Shown: positions 18,337-28,955, counted from the first letter of the stretch. The stretch: DNA of 64,000 nt from Caulobacter sp. NIBR2454 (GCF_027474405.1 NZ_CP114871.1:3171001-3235000); one strand, 5' to 3'. The notes: generated by a model not told the origin, from the sequence alone. A program made the numbers and translations.

Positions 18337-18520
18337 TCGCCGCTCCTAGACATGCGGACCACGATGCTTGGGCTGTTTACAAATCAGAGCCGAAGATCTG
18401 GTCCACGTTGTTCAGACGCAGCCGGATGTCTGTTGATCTATTCGCCGGCGAGGCTTCTCTCTACTGGTTCGATGACGCCGTTATGAAACGGTAGCGAAAG
18501 TTCTTTGTCACGACTTGAGC

Positions 18521-19909
18521 TCAGCACTCCACCCGGTTGACGGCCAAGCCCACGGCGAGGCCGCCGAGTGAGGTTTCCTTGTAAATCTCGCTCATGTCGT
18601 CGCCGGTGCGCTTCATGGTGGCGATGACCTTGTCCAGGCTGACCGAATGCTGGCCGTCGCCCAGCAGGGCCAAGCGCGCGGCGTCGATGGCCTTGATCGC
18701 GCCCATGGCGTTGCGCTCGATGCAGGGGATCTGCACCAGGCCGCCGATCGGATCGCAGGTCAGGCCCAGATTGTGCTCCATGCCGATCTCGGCGGCGTTC
18801 TCAATCTGAGCGTTGGTGGCGCCCATGACGGCGGCCAGACCCGCTGCGGCCATGGAGCAGGCCACGCCGACCTCGCCCTGGCAGCCGACCTCGGCCCCGC
18901 TGATCGAAGCGTTGCGCTTGTAGAGCGCGCCGATGGCGGCGGCGGTGAGCAGGAAGGTGCGCGCCTGCTGCGGCGTGCCGTTGTGGAAGCGCATGAAGAA
19001 GCGCAGCACCGCCGGTATCAGACCAGCCGCGCCGTTGGTGGGGGCGGTGACCACCCGACCGCCGGCGGCGTTCTCCTCGTTGACCGAGAGCGCCCACAGG
19101 TTGACGAAGTCCATGGCCGCCAAGGGATCGCTGATCTGGCGCTCCATGCGGTCCTTGAGCTTGTCATGGACCTGCTTGGCGCGGCGCTTGACGTTCAGGC
19201 CGCCAGGCAGCGCGCCGTCCTGGCGCAGGCCCCTGTCGATGCACAATTCCATCGCCGCATAGGTGGCGTCCAGGCCTGCCAAGACCTCGGTCTCCGAGCG
19301 TGCCGCTAGTTCGTTCTGCAGCATCAGCTCGGCGATGGTCAGCCCTGCCGCGTCGGCGCGAGCCAGCAGGTCGGCGCCGGACTCAAAGGGGTGCGGAACC
19401 TCCGGCCCCGCCTCGTCGCGGTCATTCTGGCCCATCTCGTCCTCGTCGCGGACGAAGCCGCCGCCGATGGAAAAGAAGGTGCGCTGGTCCAGCGCCCCGC
19501 CCGCCGCGTCGAAGGCGGTGAAGGTCAGGGCGTTGGGATGCTGAGGCAGGCGTTCGTGGCCAGACCAGACAATGTCGCGGGCCTCGTCGAAGACGATATC
19601 CTTCTCGCCAGCCAGCCTCAGGTGCTGTTCGGACCTGACAGTGGCGATGACGCGATCGCCTTCATCGGGGTCGAGGGTGGCGGGCATGAAGCCAGCCAGG
19701 CCCAGAATGACGGCCCGGTCGGTGGCGTGGCCCCGCCCGGTCAGCGCCAGGGAGGCGTAGAGCTTGACCTCCACCCGCGCCGTGCACGTGAGCCGTCCGG
19801 CATCGCGCAGGCGCGTGCAGAAGCGCAAGGCGGCGGTCATCGGCCCCATGGTGTGGGAGCTGGACGGACCGACGCCGAGCTTGAACAGGTCGAAGACGCT
19901 GGCGGTCAT
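18521..19909 (-). CDS. sdaA: L-serine ammonia-lyase, iron-sulfur dependent, single-chain
   Basis: A 462-residue enzyme that converts L-serine to pyruvate and ammonia. The beta part begins [16 protein letters not shown]. The alpha part contains [16 protein letters not shown] and [20 protein letters not shown], whose cysteines fit the [4Fe-4S] ligands. Fusion of both parts in one chain is the usual Gram-negative form. The gene stands alone, 42 bases after the M28 peptidase start region on the same strand; the two could be co-transcribed. Confidence 0.96.
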   Translation of the reverse strand: MTASVFDLFKLGVGPSSSHTMGPMTAALRFCTRLRDAGRLTCTARVEVKLYASLALTGRGHATDRAVILGLAGFMPATLDPDEGDRVIATVRSEQHLRLAGEKDIVFDEARDIVWSGHERLPQHPNALTFTAFDAAGGALDQRTFFSIGGGFVRDEDEMGQNDRDEAGPEVPHPFESGADLLARADAAGLTIAELMLQNELAARSETEVLAGLDATYAAMELCIDRGLRQDGALPGGLNVKRRAKQVHDKLKDRMERQISDPLAAMDFVNLWALSVNEENAAGGRVVTAPTNGAAGLIPAVLRFFMRFHNGTPQQARTFLLTAAAIGALYKRNASISGAEVGCQGEVGVACSMAAAGLAAVMGATNAQIENAAEIGMEHNLGLTCDPIGGLVQIPCIERNAMGAIKAIDAARLALLGDGQHSVSLDKVIATMKRTGDDMSEIYKETSLGGLAVGLAVNRVEC

Positions 19910-19951
19910 GATGCAACGGCGGCCCGCGCCGGAACGCGGGCCGCCTTGTCC

Positions 19952-21598
19952 TTACTTGCGTTCGGACTTGGAGGCGTCACGGGCGGCCTTGAACTCCTGG
20001 CCGTCGGCCCATTCGGGCCAGCGATCGGAGTCCGCCAAGGCTCGGCCGGTGTCGTAGAGAAGGCTCAGGTCAGCGACCATGCCGGTGAACGGCCAGCTGG
20101 CCTCGAACTCGTCGGCCTGCTGGTGATAGCGCTCACGGCCATAGGTCTCGCCCCAGGCCTTGGACGCCTCTCGGCCACCCTCGACCATGTCGCGGCCCGA
20201 GCCGAACGACAGAGCCGGCACGCCGCGCTTGGCGAAGGGGAAGTGGTCGGAACGATAGAAACCGCCCGACTGCTGGTTGGGGTCGCGGATGAAGGTGCGG
20301 TTGTGCTTGACGCCCTCGGCGATCAGGTCGTTGAGCAGACCGAACTCGGCCGAGCCGCTGATGGTGAAGTCCTTGGCCGGACCCTGCGGGCTGATGGAGT
20401 CCATGTTGATGACCCCGGCGGTCTTGGCCAGCGGGTAGAGGGGATTGGAGGCGTAGTACTCCGATCCCAGCAGGCCCTTTTCTTCTGCGGTCACCGCCAT
20501 GAACACCACCGAACGGGCGGTGCGAGGGGCCTTGGCGTAGGCGCGGCCCAGCTCGATCAGAGCGGCGATGCCCGTCGCGTTGTCGATGGCGCCGTTGTAG
20601 ATCGTATCGCCCTTGGCGTCCGGCAGACCGACGCCGAGGTGATCCCAGTGACCGCTGTAGATCACCGTCTCGTCCGGGCGGGTCTTGCCGGTCAGCTTGC
20701 CGACGACGTTCTTGGAGATGATCGTCTCCTGCTTGACGTCGTAGTCCGCCGAGAAGGTCACGCCATTCAGGACCACAGGCTTGAAGTCGCGGGTCTGCGC
20801 CTGCTTCTTCAGGGCCTCGAAATCCAGGCCCGCCTGCTTGAACAGATCGACCGTCAGATCACGCTGGATCCAGCCCTCGACCGGCGCGTGCGCCTCGCCC
20901 GGATTCTTGCGAACCACGTCGAACATGGTGTTGGTGTTGGAGTTCTTCACCGTCGCCCAACCGTAAGACGCGGGGGCGGTCTCGTGGATGACGATAAAGC
21001 CGACGGCGCCCTGGCGCGCGGCCTCTTCGTACTTGTAGGTCCAGCGGCCGTAGTAGGTCATGGCCTTGCCGCCGAAATCGCCCTGCCCGGTTTCGAAATC
21101 GGGGTCGTTGACCAGGACCAGAGCGATCTTGCCCTTCAGGTCCATGCCCTTGAAATCGTCCCAGTTCTTTTCAGGCGCGGTCACGCCATAGCCGACGAAG
21201 ACGACCGGCGCGTCCTTCACGGAGACACGGCTCTCGCCGCGCATGTTGGCCCGGATGGCCACGTCCTCGCCCTGGCGCAGGGGCTTTGCCAGACCGCCGA
21301 TGGTCAGGCTGAGGCTTGGCGTGCCGACGATGTCGGACTTGGCCAGCGGCACGTCCTGGGTCCAGGCGCGCTTGCCGTCCTTAAGGTCGCCGCCGGGCTC
21401 AAGACCCGCGGCCTTCATCTGGGCGGAGATATATTCGACAGTCTTGACCTCGCCAGCCGTAGCGGGACCGCGCCCTTCGAAGGCGTCCGAGGACAGGGTC
21501 TGCACATCCTTGGCGAGACGGGCGGGGTCCATGGGCGGAGCCGCGAAAGCGACAGCCGGCAGAACGGCGAAGACGGTGCAGAGCAGGAGCTTTTTCAT
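19952..21598 (-). CDS. Exported M28 family metallopeptidase
   Basis: A 548-residue periplasmic or secreted aminopeptidase. Signal peptide at residues 1-20. A protease-associated (PA) domain at roughly 130-260 contains VVFVGYGVTAPEKNW and KGKIALVLVNDPDF. The M28 zinc core follows: YSGHWDHLGVG (His and Asp ligands), GAIDNATGIAALIELG (bridging Asp), AVTAEEKGLLGSEYYA (catalytic Glu pair) and RSDHFPFAKRGVP (last His). This is the PA-M28 layout of many Caulobacter exopeptidases. The divergent gap to the dehydrogenase gene is 235 bases and contains the inverted repeat at 21636. Confidence 0.93.
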   Translation of the reverse strand: MKKLLLCTVFAVLPAVAFAAPPMDPARLAKDVQTLSSDAFEGRGPATAGEVKTVEYISAQMKAAGLEPGGDLKDGKRAWTQDVPLAKSDIVGTPSLSLTIGGLAKPLRQGEDVAIRANMRGESRVSVKDAPVVFVGYGVTAPEKNWDDFKGMDLKGKIALVLVNDPDFETGQGDFGGKAMTYYGRWTYKYEEAARQGAVGFIVIHETAPASYGWATVKNSNTNTMFDVVRKNPGEAHAPVEGWIQRDLTVDLFKQAGLDFEALKKQAQTRDFKPVVLNGVTFSADYDVKQETIISKNVVGKLTGKTRPDETVIYSGHWDHLGVGLPDAKGDTIYNGAIDNATGIAALIELGRAYAKAPRTARSVVFMAVTAEEKGLLGSEYYASNPLYPLAKTAGVINMDSISPQGPAKDFTISGSAEFGLLNDLIAEGVKHNRTFIRDPNQQSGGFYRSDHFPFAKRGVPALSFGSGRDMVEGGREASKAWGETYGRERYHQQADEFEASWPFTGMVADLSLLYDTGRALADSDRWPEWADGQEFKAARDASKSERK

Positions 21599-21635
21599 GG
21601 ACGTTTCCGGACGACCTTATCTTTGAGGCGGCGGA

Positions 21636-21666
21636 CCCTAGCGCCGCCTTCGCGCCTCCGCTAGGG
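21636..21666. repeat. Perfect 8-base inverted repeat in a divergent promoter gap
   Basis: CCCTAGCG at 21636-21643 and CGCTAGGG at 21659-21666, with a 15-base spacer, lie 38 bases upstream of the M28 peptidase and about 170 bases upstream of the dehydrogenase. It could be an operator or an RNA stem in the peptidase leader. Confidence 0.4.
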
Positions 21667-21833
21667 CCCTGCGAAAGAGCGACGATCAGCGGCGCAAATA
21701 CGACGCCGAAGCCTGGATCGAACCCAGAGCGGCGCCCCGCGTCGGTCATACAATCGTTTGAATCGCGCGATGCTTTGCGGCTAAGGTCTGCTTGAAGAGG
21801 CCGCCGTTCCGAGCGTCAAAGAGGATCGCCCCG

Positions 21834-22973
21834 ATGACCACGTCCCGCTTCCAACAAGGACTGCAGCTCCATTCAAAGGTCACCTCCGGCGGCGAGTTGG
21901 AATTGAGCCTGGCGATGGTCCCCACGCCGCAGCCCGGTGAAAACGATGTGGTCATTCAGGTAGAGGCCGCTCCCATCAATCCCTCCGACCTCGGCCTGCT
22001 GCTGGGAGCGGCCGACCTGTCGGCAGCGACGTCGAGCGCGGGGGAGCATGGTCCGATCGTGCGCGCGCCCGTTCCCGCCGGAGCGATGCGCGGCATGAAG
22101 GCGCGCCTCGATCAGGCGATGGAGGTTGGCAACGAAGGCGCCGGGACCGTGGTCGCCGCCGGTTCGGGCGCCGCGGCTCAAGCGCTTATCGGCAAGCGGG
22201 TGACCCTGGCAGGCGGGGCGATGTACAGCCAATTTCGCGTCGTGGACGCCCGTCAGGTGATGGTCCTGCCCGACGGCGCCACGGCCGAACAAGGCGCCTC
22301 GGCCTTCGTCAATCCGCTGACCGCTCTAGGGATGGTCGAAACGATGCGGATGGAAGGACATACGGCCCTGGTCCACACGGCGGCGGCCTCAAACCTTGGC
22401 CAGATGCTGAACCGCCTGTGCCTTTCCGAGGGCGTAGGCCTGGTCAATGTCGTGCGCACCCCGTCCCAGGCGCAAATGCTGCGCGACCAAGGCGCACAGC
22501 ATGTCGTCGATTCCAGCGCCGCCAGCTTCATGGACGATCTGGTCGCCGCGATCACGGCCACCGGCGCAACCCTGGCGTTTGACGCCATCGGCGGCGGTCA
22601 CCTGGTCGGCCAGATCCTCACCGCCATGGAGGCCGGCGCGGTGGCGCGCATGACCGAGTACAGCCGCTATGGCTCCAACACCTTCAAGCAGGCCTATATC
22701 TACGGCGCTCTCGACACCCGGCCCACCGAACTGTCCCGCGCCTTCGGCTTTTCCTGGGCCATCGGGGCCTGGCTGCTGACCCCGTTCCTGCAAAAGATCG
22801 GCGCGGAATCGGCCATGCGGCTGCGCGCGCGGGTCGCCGCCGAGCTGACCACCACCTTCGCCAGCAAGTACCAGAGAACCCTGTCGCTGACCGAAGCGCT
22901 CGACCTGAGCAACATCGCCGCCTATGCCCGCCGCGCGACGGGAGAAAAGTACCTGATCGATCCCAGCCGCTAG
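21834..22973 (+). CDS. MDR-family zinc-binding dehydrogenase
   Basis: A 379-residue medium-chain dehydrogenase-like protein. N-terminal GroES-like half: DVVIQVEAAPINPSDLGLLL and VGNEGAGTVVAAGSG. The Rossmann part has ALVHTAAASNLGQMLNRLC, where the usual glycine run is altered to AAASNLGQ, followed by GVGLVNVVRTPSQAQ. The ATG at 21834 has GAGG nine bases upstream and is preferred to an earlier in-frame start. No structural zinc cluster is visible, so it resembles the enoyl or quinone reductase type. Substrate unknown. Confidence 0.85.
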   Translation: MTTSRFQQGLQLHSKVTSGGELELSLAMVPTPQPGENDVVIQVEAAPINPSDLGLLLGAADLSAATSSAGEHGPIVRAPVPAGAMRGMKARLDQAMEVGNEGAGTVVAAGSGAAAQALIGKRVTLAGGAMYSQFRVVDARQVMVLPDGATAEQGASAFVNPLTALGMVETMRMEGHTALVHTAAASNLGQMLNRLCLSEGVGLVNVVRTPSQAQMLRDQGAQHVVDSSAASFMDDLVAAITATGATLAFDAIGGGHLVGQILTAMEAGAVARMTEYSRYGSNTFKQAYIYGALDTRPTELSRAFGFSWAIGAWLLTPFLQKIGAESAMRLRARVAAELTTTFASKYQRTLSLTEALDLSNIAAYARRATGEKYLIDPSR

Positions 22974-23048
22974 GTCCCGCGATCTGGCCCCTTGGCGAGG
23001 CCCCCTGTTCACGGCATAGACCGACGTTCAGGGATAGACGGGGCTTTC

Positions 23049-23654
23049 ATGCGGAAACTGTTGTTGGCGGCGAGCGCCGTCTTTGCTGCGCTGGCGGGTC
23101 CCGTCTGCGCACAAGAGGCTTTTGTCGGCGTCTTCGGCCACGACGTGACCTTCATAGGCGACGCGCTGGGCGTCGGCGCGGCGGGCAAGGAAGACGGCAT
23201 GGACATCATGCTGGGCGTCCGGTCGCAGCGCTGGGAGCGTGCGGCATGGCTTGGCAAGCCCAAGTTCTACGCCATGGTCAGCGGCAACACCTCGGGCGAC
23301 ACCAGCTTCGTCTCCGGCGGCCTGGCCTGGCCGATCGATTTTGGGGAAGAGGACGGCTTCTATTTCCAGCCGGCGCTGGGCCTCGCCTACCAGGACGGCT
23401 ACTCTAAGCTGCCCGACTTCCGCGAGCCGGGCCTGACGCCCGCCGAGCTGCAGCGCCGCATCGATCTGCGCGAAGAGCGCGTCGAGTTCGGCTCCAAAAT
23501 CCTGTTCCAGCCGGAGCTTACCCTCGGCTACCGCTTCAACGACAAGATCGCGGCCGAACTGTCTTGGGTCCACCTCAGCCACGGCCAGATCCTGGCCAGC
23601 GGCAAGAACGAGGGCCTTGACGACGTTGGCGTGCGGCTGGTTTACAGCTTCTGA
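23049..23654 (+). CDS. PagL-like lipid A 3-O-deacylase
   Basis: A 201-residue outer-membrane beta-barrel protein. Signal peptide MRKLLLAASAVFAALAGPVCAQ, then alternating barrel strands ending in VRLVYSF, a typical C-terminal barrel signature. The catalytic pair of the PagL family is visible in LSWVHLSHG (His and Ser two apart) near residue 178. PagL removes the 3-O acyl chain from lipid A in the outer leaflet. A single gene, 75 bases after the dehydrogenase. Confidence 0.88.
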   Translation: MRKLLLAASAVFAALAGPVCAQEAFVGVFGHDVTFIGDALGVGAAGKEDGMDIMLGVRSQRWERAAWLGKPKFYAMVSGNTSGDTSFVSGGLAWPIDFGEEDGFYFQPALGLAYQDGYSKLPDFREPGLTPAELQRRIDLREERVEFGSKILFQPELTLGYRFNDKIAAELSWVHLSHGQILASGKNEGLDDVGVRLVYSF

Positions 23655-23765
23655 CTTCGGGGCGGCCCTCTCGCCGCCCATCCGATAATTCGCTTAACGC
23701 CCCCTGCCGAGACCTGTCGAAGGGCTTGGGGCGCCGCCGGGCAGGCTGAGAAAGCGTATCCGAAA

Positions 23766-25052
<1,287 letters not shown>

Positions 25053-25125
25053 GGCGAACAGGGTTATCGACAACGAACCGTTCGCCGCGCTAGGTGGGGC
25101 GGTTTGACAGGGGGAGGCGCGACGT

Positions 25126-26256
25126 TTGTCCGCCCTAGGGAAATTTGGATCCGGCGGCGGTGATCGCTCGGCGCGCAGTCTGCGTACCTTGCAGAAGACC
25201 GCCTCGACCAGCCGTGTCCTGAATCTGCCCGCCGTCGAAACCCAAAGCAGCGCGCGGCCGGAATATTCGGAATCCCCGATGTTCCGCAGCCGCATTCTCA
25301 ACACCGCGCTGATCATCAAGCACCGCCTGCGACCTGACGACTCCTATCTGTTCGACGACGCGCGAGCGACCGCCACCAAGATCATCATCCCCTTCGAGCG
25401 CAGCGACCTTGGCCTGGGCGGTCAGTCGCTGTTCGTCGGGCAGCGGGGTTGGGCCGACATCCTGCGCGAGGCGTGCCGCGACGTGGCCGACATCGCCCCG
25501 GACCTGCGGGTGCTTCGCCTCATCGACTCCCTGCCCTCGCTCGATCCGTTCCTGCTGCGTGAGAACCTGCGCCGGCATGGTCATCGCGTGGCGCCCTGCT
25601 ACTTCGCCATTTCGCAGGCGGATATGGAGCAGATGCAGCACTTCGTCGGCGACCAGATCGCCGAGCTGACGCGCATGGCTTACCGCGAGGGCAAGACCAC
25701 CGGCAACGAGAGCACCAATCTGGTGAAGGCCCTGCTGTCGACCGATGTCGATGAGCGGCTTGAGCCCCTGCGCCAGACTCTGGTGCTGGAGGGCGAAAGC
25801 TTCCGCGAGGGCGTCTTCAGCTGGAAGGGCGTGCTCTATTACAAGTGGATGTTCAGCGTGCTGGAGCCGCAGCTGCGTCAGGTCGTCCGCGAGCTGGGCG
25901 AACTGGTGGCTTCCCGCGTGCCGGACCCCGACACCGCCATCCACATCGACACCATGCGCAAGCGCCTGCAACGGGCGATCCTGCTGCAAAAGCGCGACGT
26001 CAAACGCACGCTGGAAGTCTATGACGACGCCTTCCGCGACCTGACCATCAACGGCAAGGCTCAGGCGTTCCGCGCCTTCCTGCTGTCGGCGCCGGACCTG
26101 TTCCTGTCGCTGGGCGAGAAGATCGGCGCCATCTCCCACATCAGCAGCTTCTGGCGCTACCGCTTCCCGCAAGGACGCCCACCCGTGGCGCCTGTCGATG
26201 AGGTGTACGACATCCTCAACGACTTCGAGGCCAGCCTGCAGCGGCACGAAGCCTAG
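25126..26256 (+). CDS. Protein of unknown function between purA and two receiver proteins
   Basis: A 376-residue soluble protein, read from TTG at 25126 with GGGGAGG eight bases before it. I do not recognise a family. The first 45 residues are polar and low in structure; from residue 46 (MFRSRILNTALIIKHRL) the sequence looks folded and conserved in character. Notable stretches are TKIIIPFERSDLGLGGQSLF, the aromatic-rich SWKGVLYYKWMFSV near residue 230 and ISSFWRYRFPQGRPP near 340. A long helical region at about 270-320 is rich in Arg/Lys/Glu. No membrane segment or signal is present. It is followed 76 bases later by two degenerate receiver-domain genes, which suggests a shared process. Confidence 0.75.
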   Translation: MSALGKFGSGGGDRSARSLRTLQKTASTSRVLNLPAVETQSSARPEYSESPMFRSRILNTALIIKHRLRPDDSYLFDDARATATKIIIPFERSDLGLGGQSLFVGQRGWADILREACRDVADIAPDLRVLRLIDSLPSLDPFLLRENLRRHGHRVAPCYFAISQADMEQMQHFVGDQIAELTRMAYREGKTTGNESTNLVKALLSTDVDERLEPLRQTLVLEGESFREGVFSWKGVLYYKWMFSVLEPQLRQVVRELGELVASRVPDPDTAIHIDTMRKRLQRAILLQKRDVKRTLEVYDDAFRDLTINGKAQAFRAFLLSAPDLFLSLGEKIGAISHISSFWRYRFPQGRPPVAPVDEVYDILNDFEASLQRHEA

Positions 26257-26332
26257 AGCCGCCCCCGAGATTTACGCGACGCTTACTCCCGGCCTCTAGG
26301 CTGCTCACCCGTCTGGTCTGTCGAGAGCGACG

Positions 26333-27121
26333 ATGTCCGTCGACCCCAAAGTCAATCGCCGCATCGCCGAACGCCTCGCGCGGGTGCTGATCGTCGATCC
26401 TCAGGTGGCCGGGGCCCGCATGCTGGCCGCCTTGCTTCGCGACATCGCGCCGATCAACGCGACCTTGGCCCACAGCGCGCCGCAGGCCCTGGAAGTGGCC
26501 AGCAACCTCAACCCGACTCTCATCATCGTGGCCCACGGCGCGGGCGAGATCGACGCCCTGGACTTCACCCGGCGACTGCGACGCAGCCCCATCGACGCCC
26601 GCGCGACGCCTGTCATCCTGGCGACCAGCGAGGCCACGACGGCCATCCTTTTCGGGGCGCGGGACGCCGGCGTGCATGAGTTCCTGCGCAGGCCCTACAA
26701 TGTGGGGGACCTGACCCGCCGCATCGTCGCGGTGCTGCCGCCGCGTCCTTGGATCGAAGCGGAAACCTATGTCGGGCCGGACCGGCGGCGGTTCAATTCG
26801 GCCGAATACAAAGGCCCGCGCAAGCGCCGAGGCGAGGTGCGGGCGGCCGAATCCAAGCTGCGCTTCGCGGAGGCGGCAAAGGCGTTGATCGCCGCCGAAG
26901 CCATGCTGGACGACAATCCGGGTGAAGCCGCCCGCCTGATGAAAGCGCAGACCGCGATCCTGCAGGAAGCCACCAAGGGCGCACCCGCCAGCACATTGAC
27001 CGCCGCGGCCGCCGATCTCGCCACCTGGCTGCTGCGCCCTGTGGGCGATGGCCCACTGGCGCGGGGCCAGACCCGACAGAAGCTAAAGGCCCTGCTCGCG
27101 GCATTGGCGGCTGCGGTATAG
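26333..27121 (+). CDS. Degenerate receiver-domain protein 1
   Basis: A 262-residue protein whose first 125 residues fold like a CheY receiver: RVLIVDPQVAG, TLIIVAHGAG, VILATSEAT and EFLRRPYNVGDL. The phospho-acceptor position reads Ala-His (IIVAHG) instead of Asp, the acidic pair is reduced to one Asp, and the conserved Lys is Arg. Phosphorylation is therefore unlikely. Then follow YVGPDRRRFNS, a motif seen after receivers in several alphaproteobacterial proteins as I recall, and a helical C-terminal half (residues 165-262) with no DNA-binding motif. It is a paralogue of the next gene. Confidence 0.85.
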   Translation: MSVDPKVNRRIAERLARVLIVDPQVAGARMLAALLRDIAPINATLAHSAPQALEVASNLNPTLIIVAHGAGEIDALDFTRRLRRSPIDARATPVILATSEATTAILFGARDAGVHEFLRRPYNVGDLTRRIVAVLPPRPWIEAETYVGPDRRRFNSAEYKGPRKRRGEVRAAESKLRFAEAAKALIAAEAMLDDNPGEAARLMKAQTAILQEATKGAPASTLTAAAADLATWLLRPVGDGPLARGQTRQKLKALLAALAAAV

Positions 27122-27207
27122 CGCACAGCGCAAGCGCCGCGTCAAAACGGCGCACCAAGTATTAACGACCAGACCTTACGACTGATTGAGTCATCGGAGG
27201 TCGTGTC

Positions 27208-27930
27208 TTGAATACGCCAACCCTGCTCGTGGACGATCCGGCCGTCCTGATCGTCGAACCGCACGTATCGACGGCGCGGATGCTCGCCAGCCTGCTCAAC
27301 AGCCTGATCAAATGTAATATCCATTTCGCCTTCGACGCCGAGCAGGCCCGCGATCTGGCGTCTAAGGCAAAGCCTGACCTGCTTTTCGTCGCTCACGCTC
27401 CGGACGTTGTGGATGGCCTGTCCTTCACCCGCACGCTTCGGCAGAGTGATTGGGGCTGCAGGGATGCACCCGTGATCCTGACCAGCGCCGAGCCCACGGC
27501 CGCCCTGATCGACGGGTTGAAGGATGCGGGCGTCCAGGAGTTCCTGCGGCGTCCCTATACGATGGGCGGCTTGTCTCAGCGGGTGGGGGCCGCGACTGCC
27601 CGGGTGCAAAAGCGCGCGACGGCGGTGGCTTCAAGGCCTCTTCGGACCGCCGAAGAAGAGCAGGTCCGCGTGAACCGGATGCTTGAGGCGATGAAGCTAA
27701 TGCACCAGGGCCTTGAACAGTTCGAGGAACATGCCCCCGAGGCGCAACGCGTTCTTCTGGCCCAGGCCGAGATGCTGCGCACCTTCGACATACCCGGCCT
27801 GCCTTACGCCGCCGGGGAGTTGAAGGATTACCTGACCATCAGTGGGGAGGCGCTGGAACGGCGCCGCCTCAAGACGATGATCAACACCATCGTCACCGTG
27901 ATTTCAGACGGCCTGCGTCAAGCGGCCTAG
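27208..27930 (+). CDS. Degenerate receiver-domain protein 2
   Basis: A 240-residue paralogue of the preceding protein, starting at TTG with GGAGG eight bases upstream. Receiver blocks are AVLIVEPHVSTARML, LLFVAHAPDVVDGLSF, VILTSAEPT and EFLRRPYTMGGL. The Asp site is again Ala-His and the Lys is Arg. The C-terminal half (residues 140-240) is helical: RMLEAMKLMHQGLEQFEEHA. No output domain with a known motif is present, so it probably works through protein contacts. The stop lies six bases from the stop of the convergent rpoH gene. Confidence 0.85.
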   Translation: MNTPTLLVDDPAVLIVEPHVSTARMLASLLNSLIKCNIHFAFDAEQARDLASKAKPDLLFVAHAPDVVDGLSFTRTLRQSDWGCRDAPVILTSAEPTAALIDGLKDAGVQEFLRRPYTMGGLSQRVGAATARVQKRATAVASRPLRTAEEEQVRVNRMLEAMKLMHQGLEQFEEHAPEAQRVLLAQAEMLRTFDIPGLPYAAGELKDYLTISGEALERRRLKTMINTIVTVISDGLRQAA

Positions 27931-27936
27931 TCGCGC

Positions 27937-28827
27937 CTAGGCGTCGACCAGGTTCCGCTCGCGCGCGGTCGCCTGCATGGTCTTTTGAAGCTTCTCGAAA
28001 GCCCGGACCTCGATCTGACGCACGCGCTCGCGGCTGACGCCGTATTGCGACGCCAGTTCTTCAAGCGTGGTCGGGTCGTCCTTCAGCCGACGCTCGGTCA
28101 GGATGTGACGCTCGCGGTCTGAAAGCTCGGTCATGGCTTCTTCGAGCAGGCCCATGCGCAGGGACTTCTCTTCGCTTTCGGCGACGGCGTCTTCCTGGCT
28201 GACCTGATTGTCGTCAGCCAGCCAGTCCTGCCACTCGCTTTCGCTGTCTGAGCGCAAGGGCGCGTTCAGCGAGGCGTCCGGACCCGACAAGCGCCGGTTC
28301 ATGGAGATGACTTCGCTGTCGAGCACGCCCAGCTTGGTGGCGATGGCGCTGACCTGATCAGGATGCAGGTCGCCCTCCTGGAAGGCGGCGATCTGGCTCT
28401 TGGCCTTGCGTAGGTTGAAGAACAGCTTCTTCTGCGCGGCGGTCGTGCCCATCTTCACCAGCGACCAGGAGCGCAGGATGTATTCCTGGATCGAGGCGCG
28501 GATCCACCACATGGCGTAGGTCGCCAGGCGGAAGCCTTTGTCGGGCTCGAACTTCTTGACCGCCTGCATCAGGCCGACATTGCCCTCGGAGATCACCTCG
28601 CCGATCGGCAGGCCGTAGCCGCGATAGCCCATGGCGATCTTGGCCACCAGGCGAAGGTGGCTGGTCACCATGCGGTGCGCGGCCTGCGGGTCCTGGTGTT
28701 CCTTCCAGGCCTGGGCGAGCATGAACTCCTCGTCCCGGGCGAGCATGGGAAACTTGCGGATTTCCGAGAGATACCGCGAGAGGCCGCCTTCCGGCGACAT
28801 GACTGCGAGTGTGCCTGCAGTTGCCAT
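27937..28827 (-). CDS. rpoH: RNA polymerase heat-shock sigma factor (sigma-32)
   Basis: A 296-residue group-3 sigma factor that directs heat-shock transcription. Region 2 includes LRLVAKIAMGYRGYGLPIGE and GFRLATYAMWWIRASIQEYI. The RpoH box QKKLFFNLRKAKSQIAAF, specific to sigma-32, is at about residue 130. Region 4 has LASQYGVSRERVRQIEVRAF near the C-terminus. The 271 bases upstream contain no gene and should hold its promoters; a sigma-32-like promoter could not be assigned with confidence. GGGGATC before the ATG serves as ribosome site. Confidence 0.97.
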   Translation of the reverse strand: MATAGTLAVMSPEGGLSRYLSEIRKFPMLARDEEFMLAQAWKEHQDPQAAHRMVTSHLRLVAKIAMGYRGYGLPIGEVISEGNVGLMQAVKKFEPDKGFRLATYAMWWIRASIQEYILRSWSLVKMGTTAAQKKLFFNLRKAKSQIAAFQEGDLHPDQVSAIATKLGVLDSEVISMNRRLSGPDASLNAPLRSDSESEWQDWLADDNQVSQEDAVAESEEKSLRMGLLEEAMTELSDRERHILTERRLKDDPTTLEELASQYGVSRERVRQIEVRAFEKLQKTMQATARERNLVDA

Positions 28828-28942
28828 AGCGATGATCCCCTTTTTTCTTGCGGAGCGGAACGCGCGGCGATCCGCGCGACATCCAGGCCCCCTTGGAAGG
28901 CATCAGATAGGAATGCGTTGCGGCCAAGGTAAGACCGATAAC

Positions 28943-28955
28943 ACATTTGTAATGT
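28943..28955. promoter_or_regulatory. Small inverted repeat upstream of rpoH
   Basis: ACATT-TGT-AATGT, 116-128 bases before the rpoH start, is the most AT-rich and most symmetric element in the 271-base gene-free gap 28828-29098. It may be an operator, or chance. The rest of the gap shows nothing I can name. Confidence 0.25.

Noticed and set aside
19391..21664. A 757-codon plus-strand frame over the serine lyase and M28 peptidase genes
   Set aside because: Both covered genes are well supported on the other strand, and the frame spans both of them and their gap, which no real gene would.
25064..25072. DnaA-box-like TTATCGACA after purA
   Set aside because: It is a single copy with one mismatch, and chance is likely.
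27160..27190. CtrA-type TTAA-N7-TTAA site before the second receiver gene
   Set aside because: One TTAA is present, but the partner is TTAC at ten bases rather than TTAA at seven.
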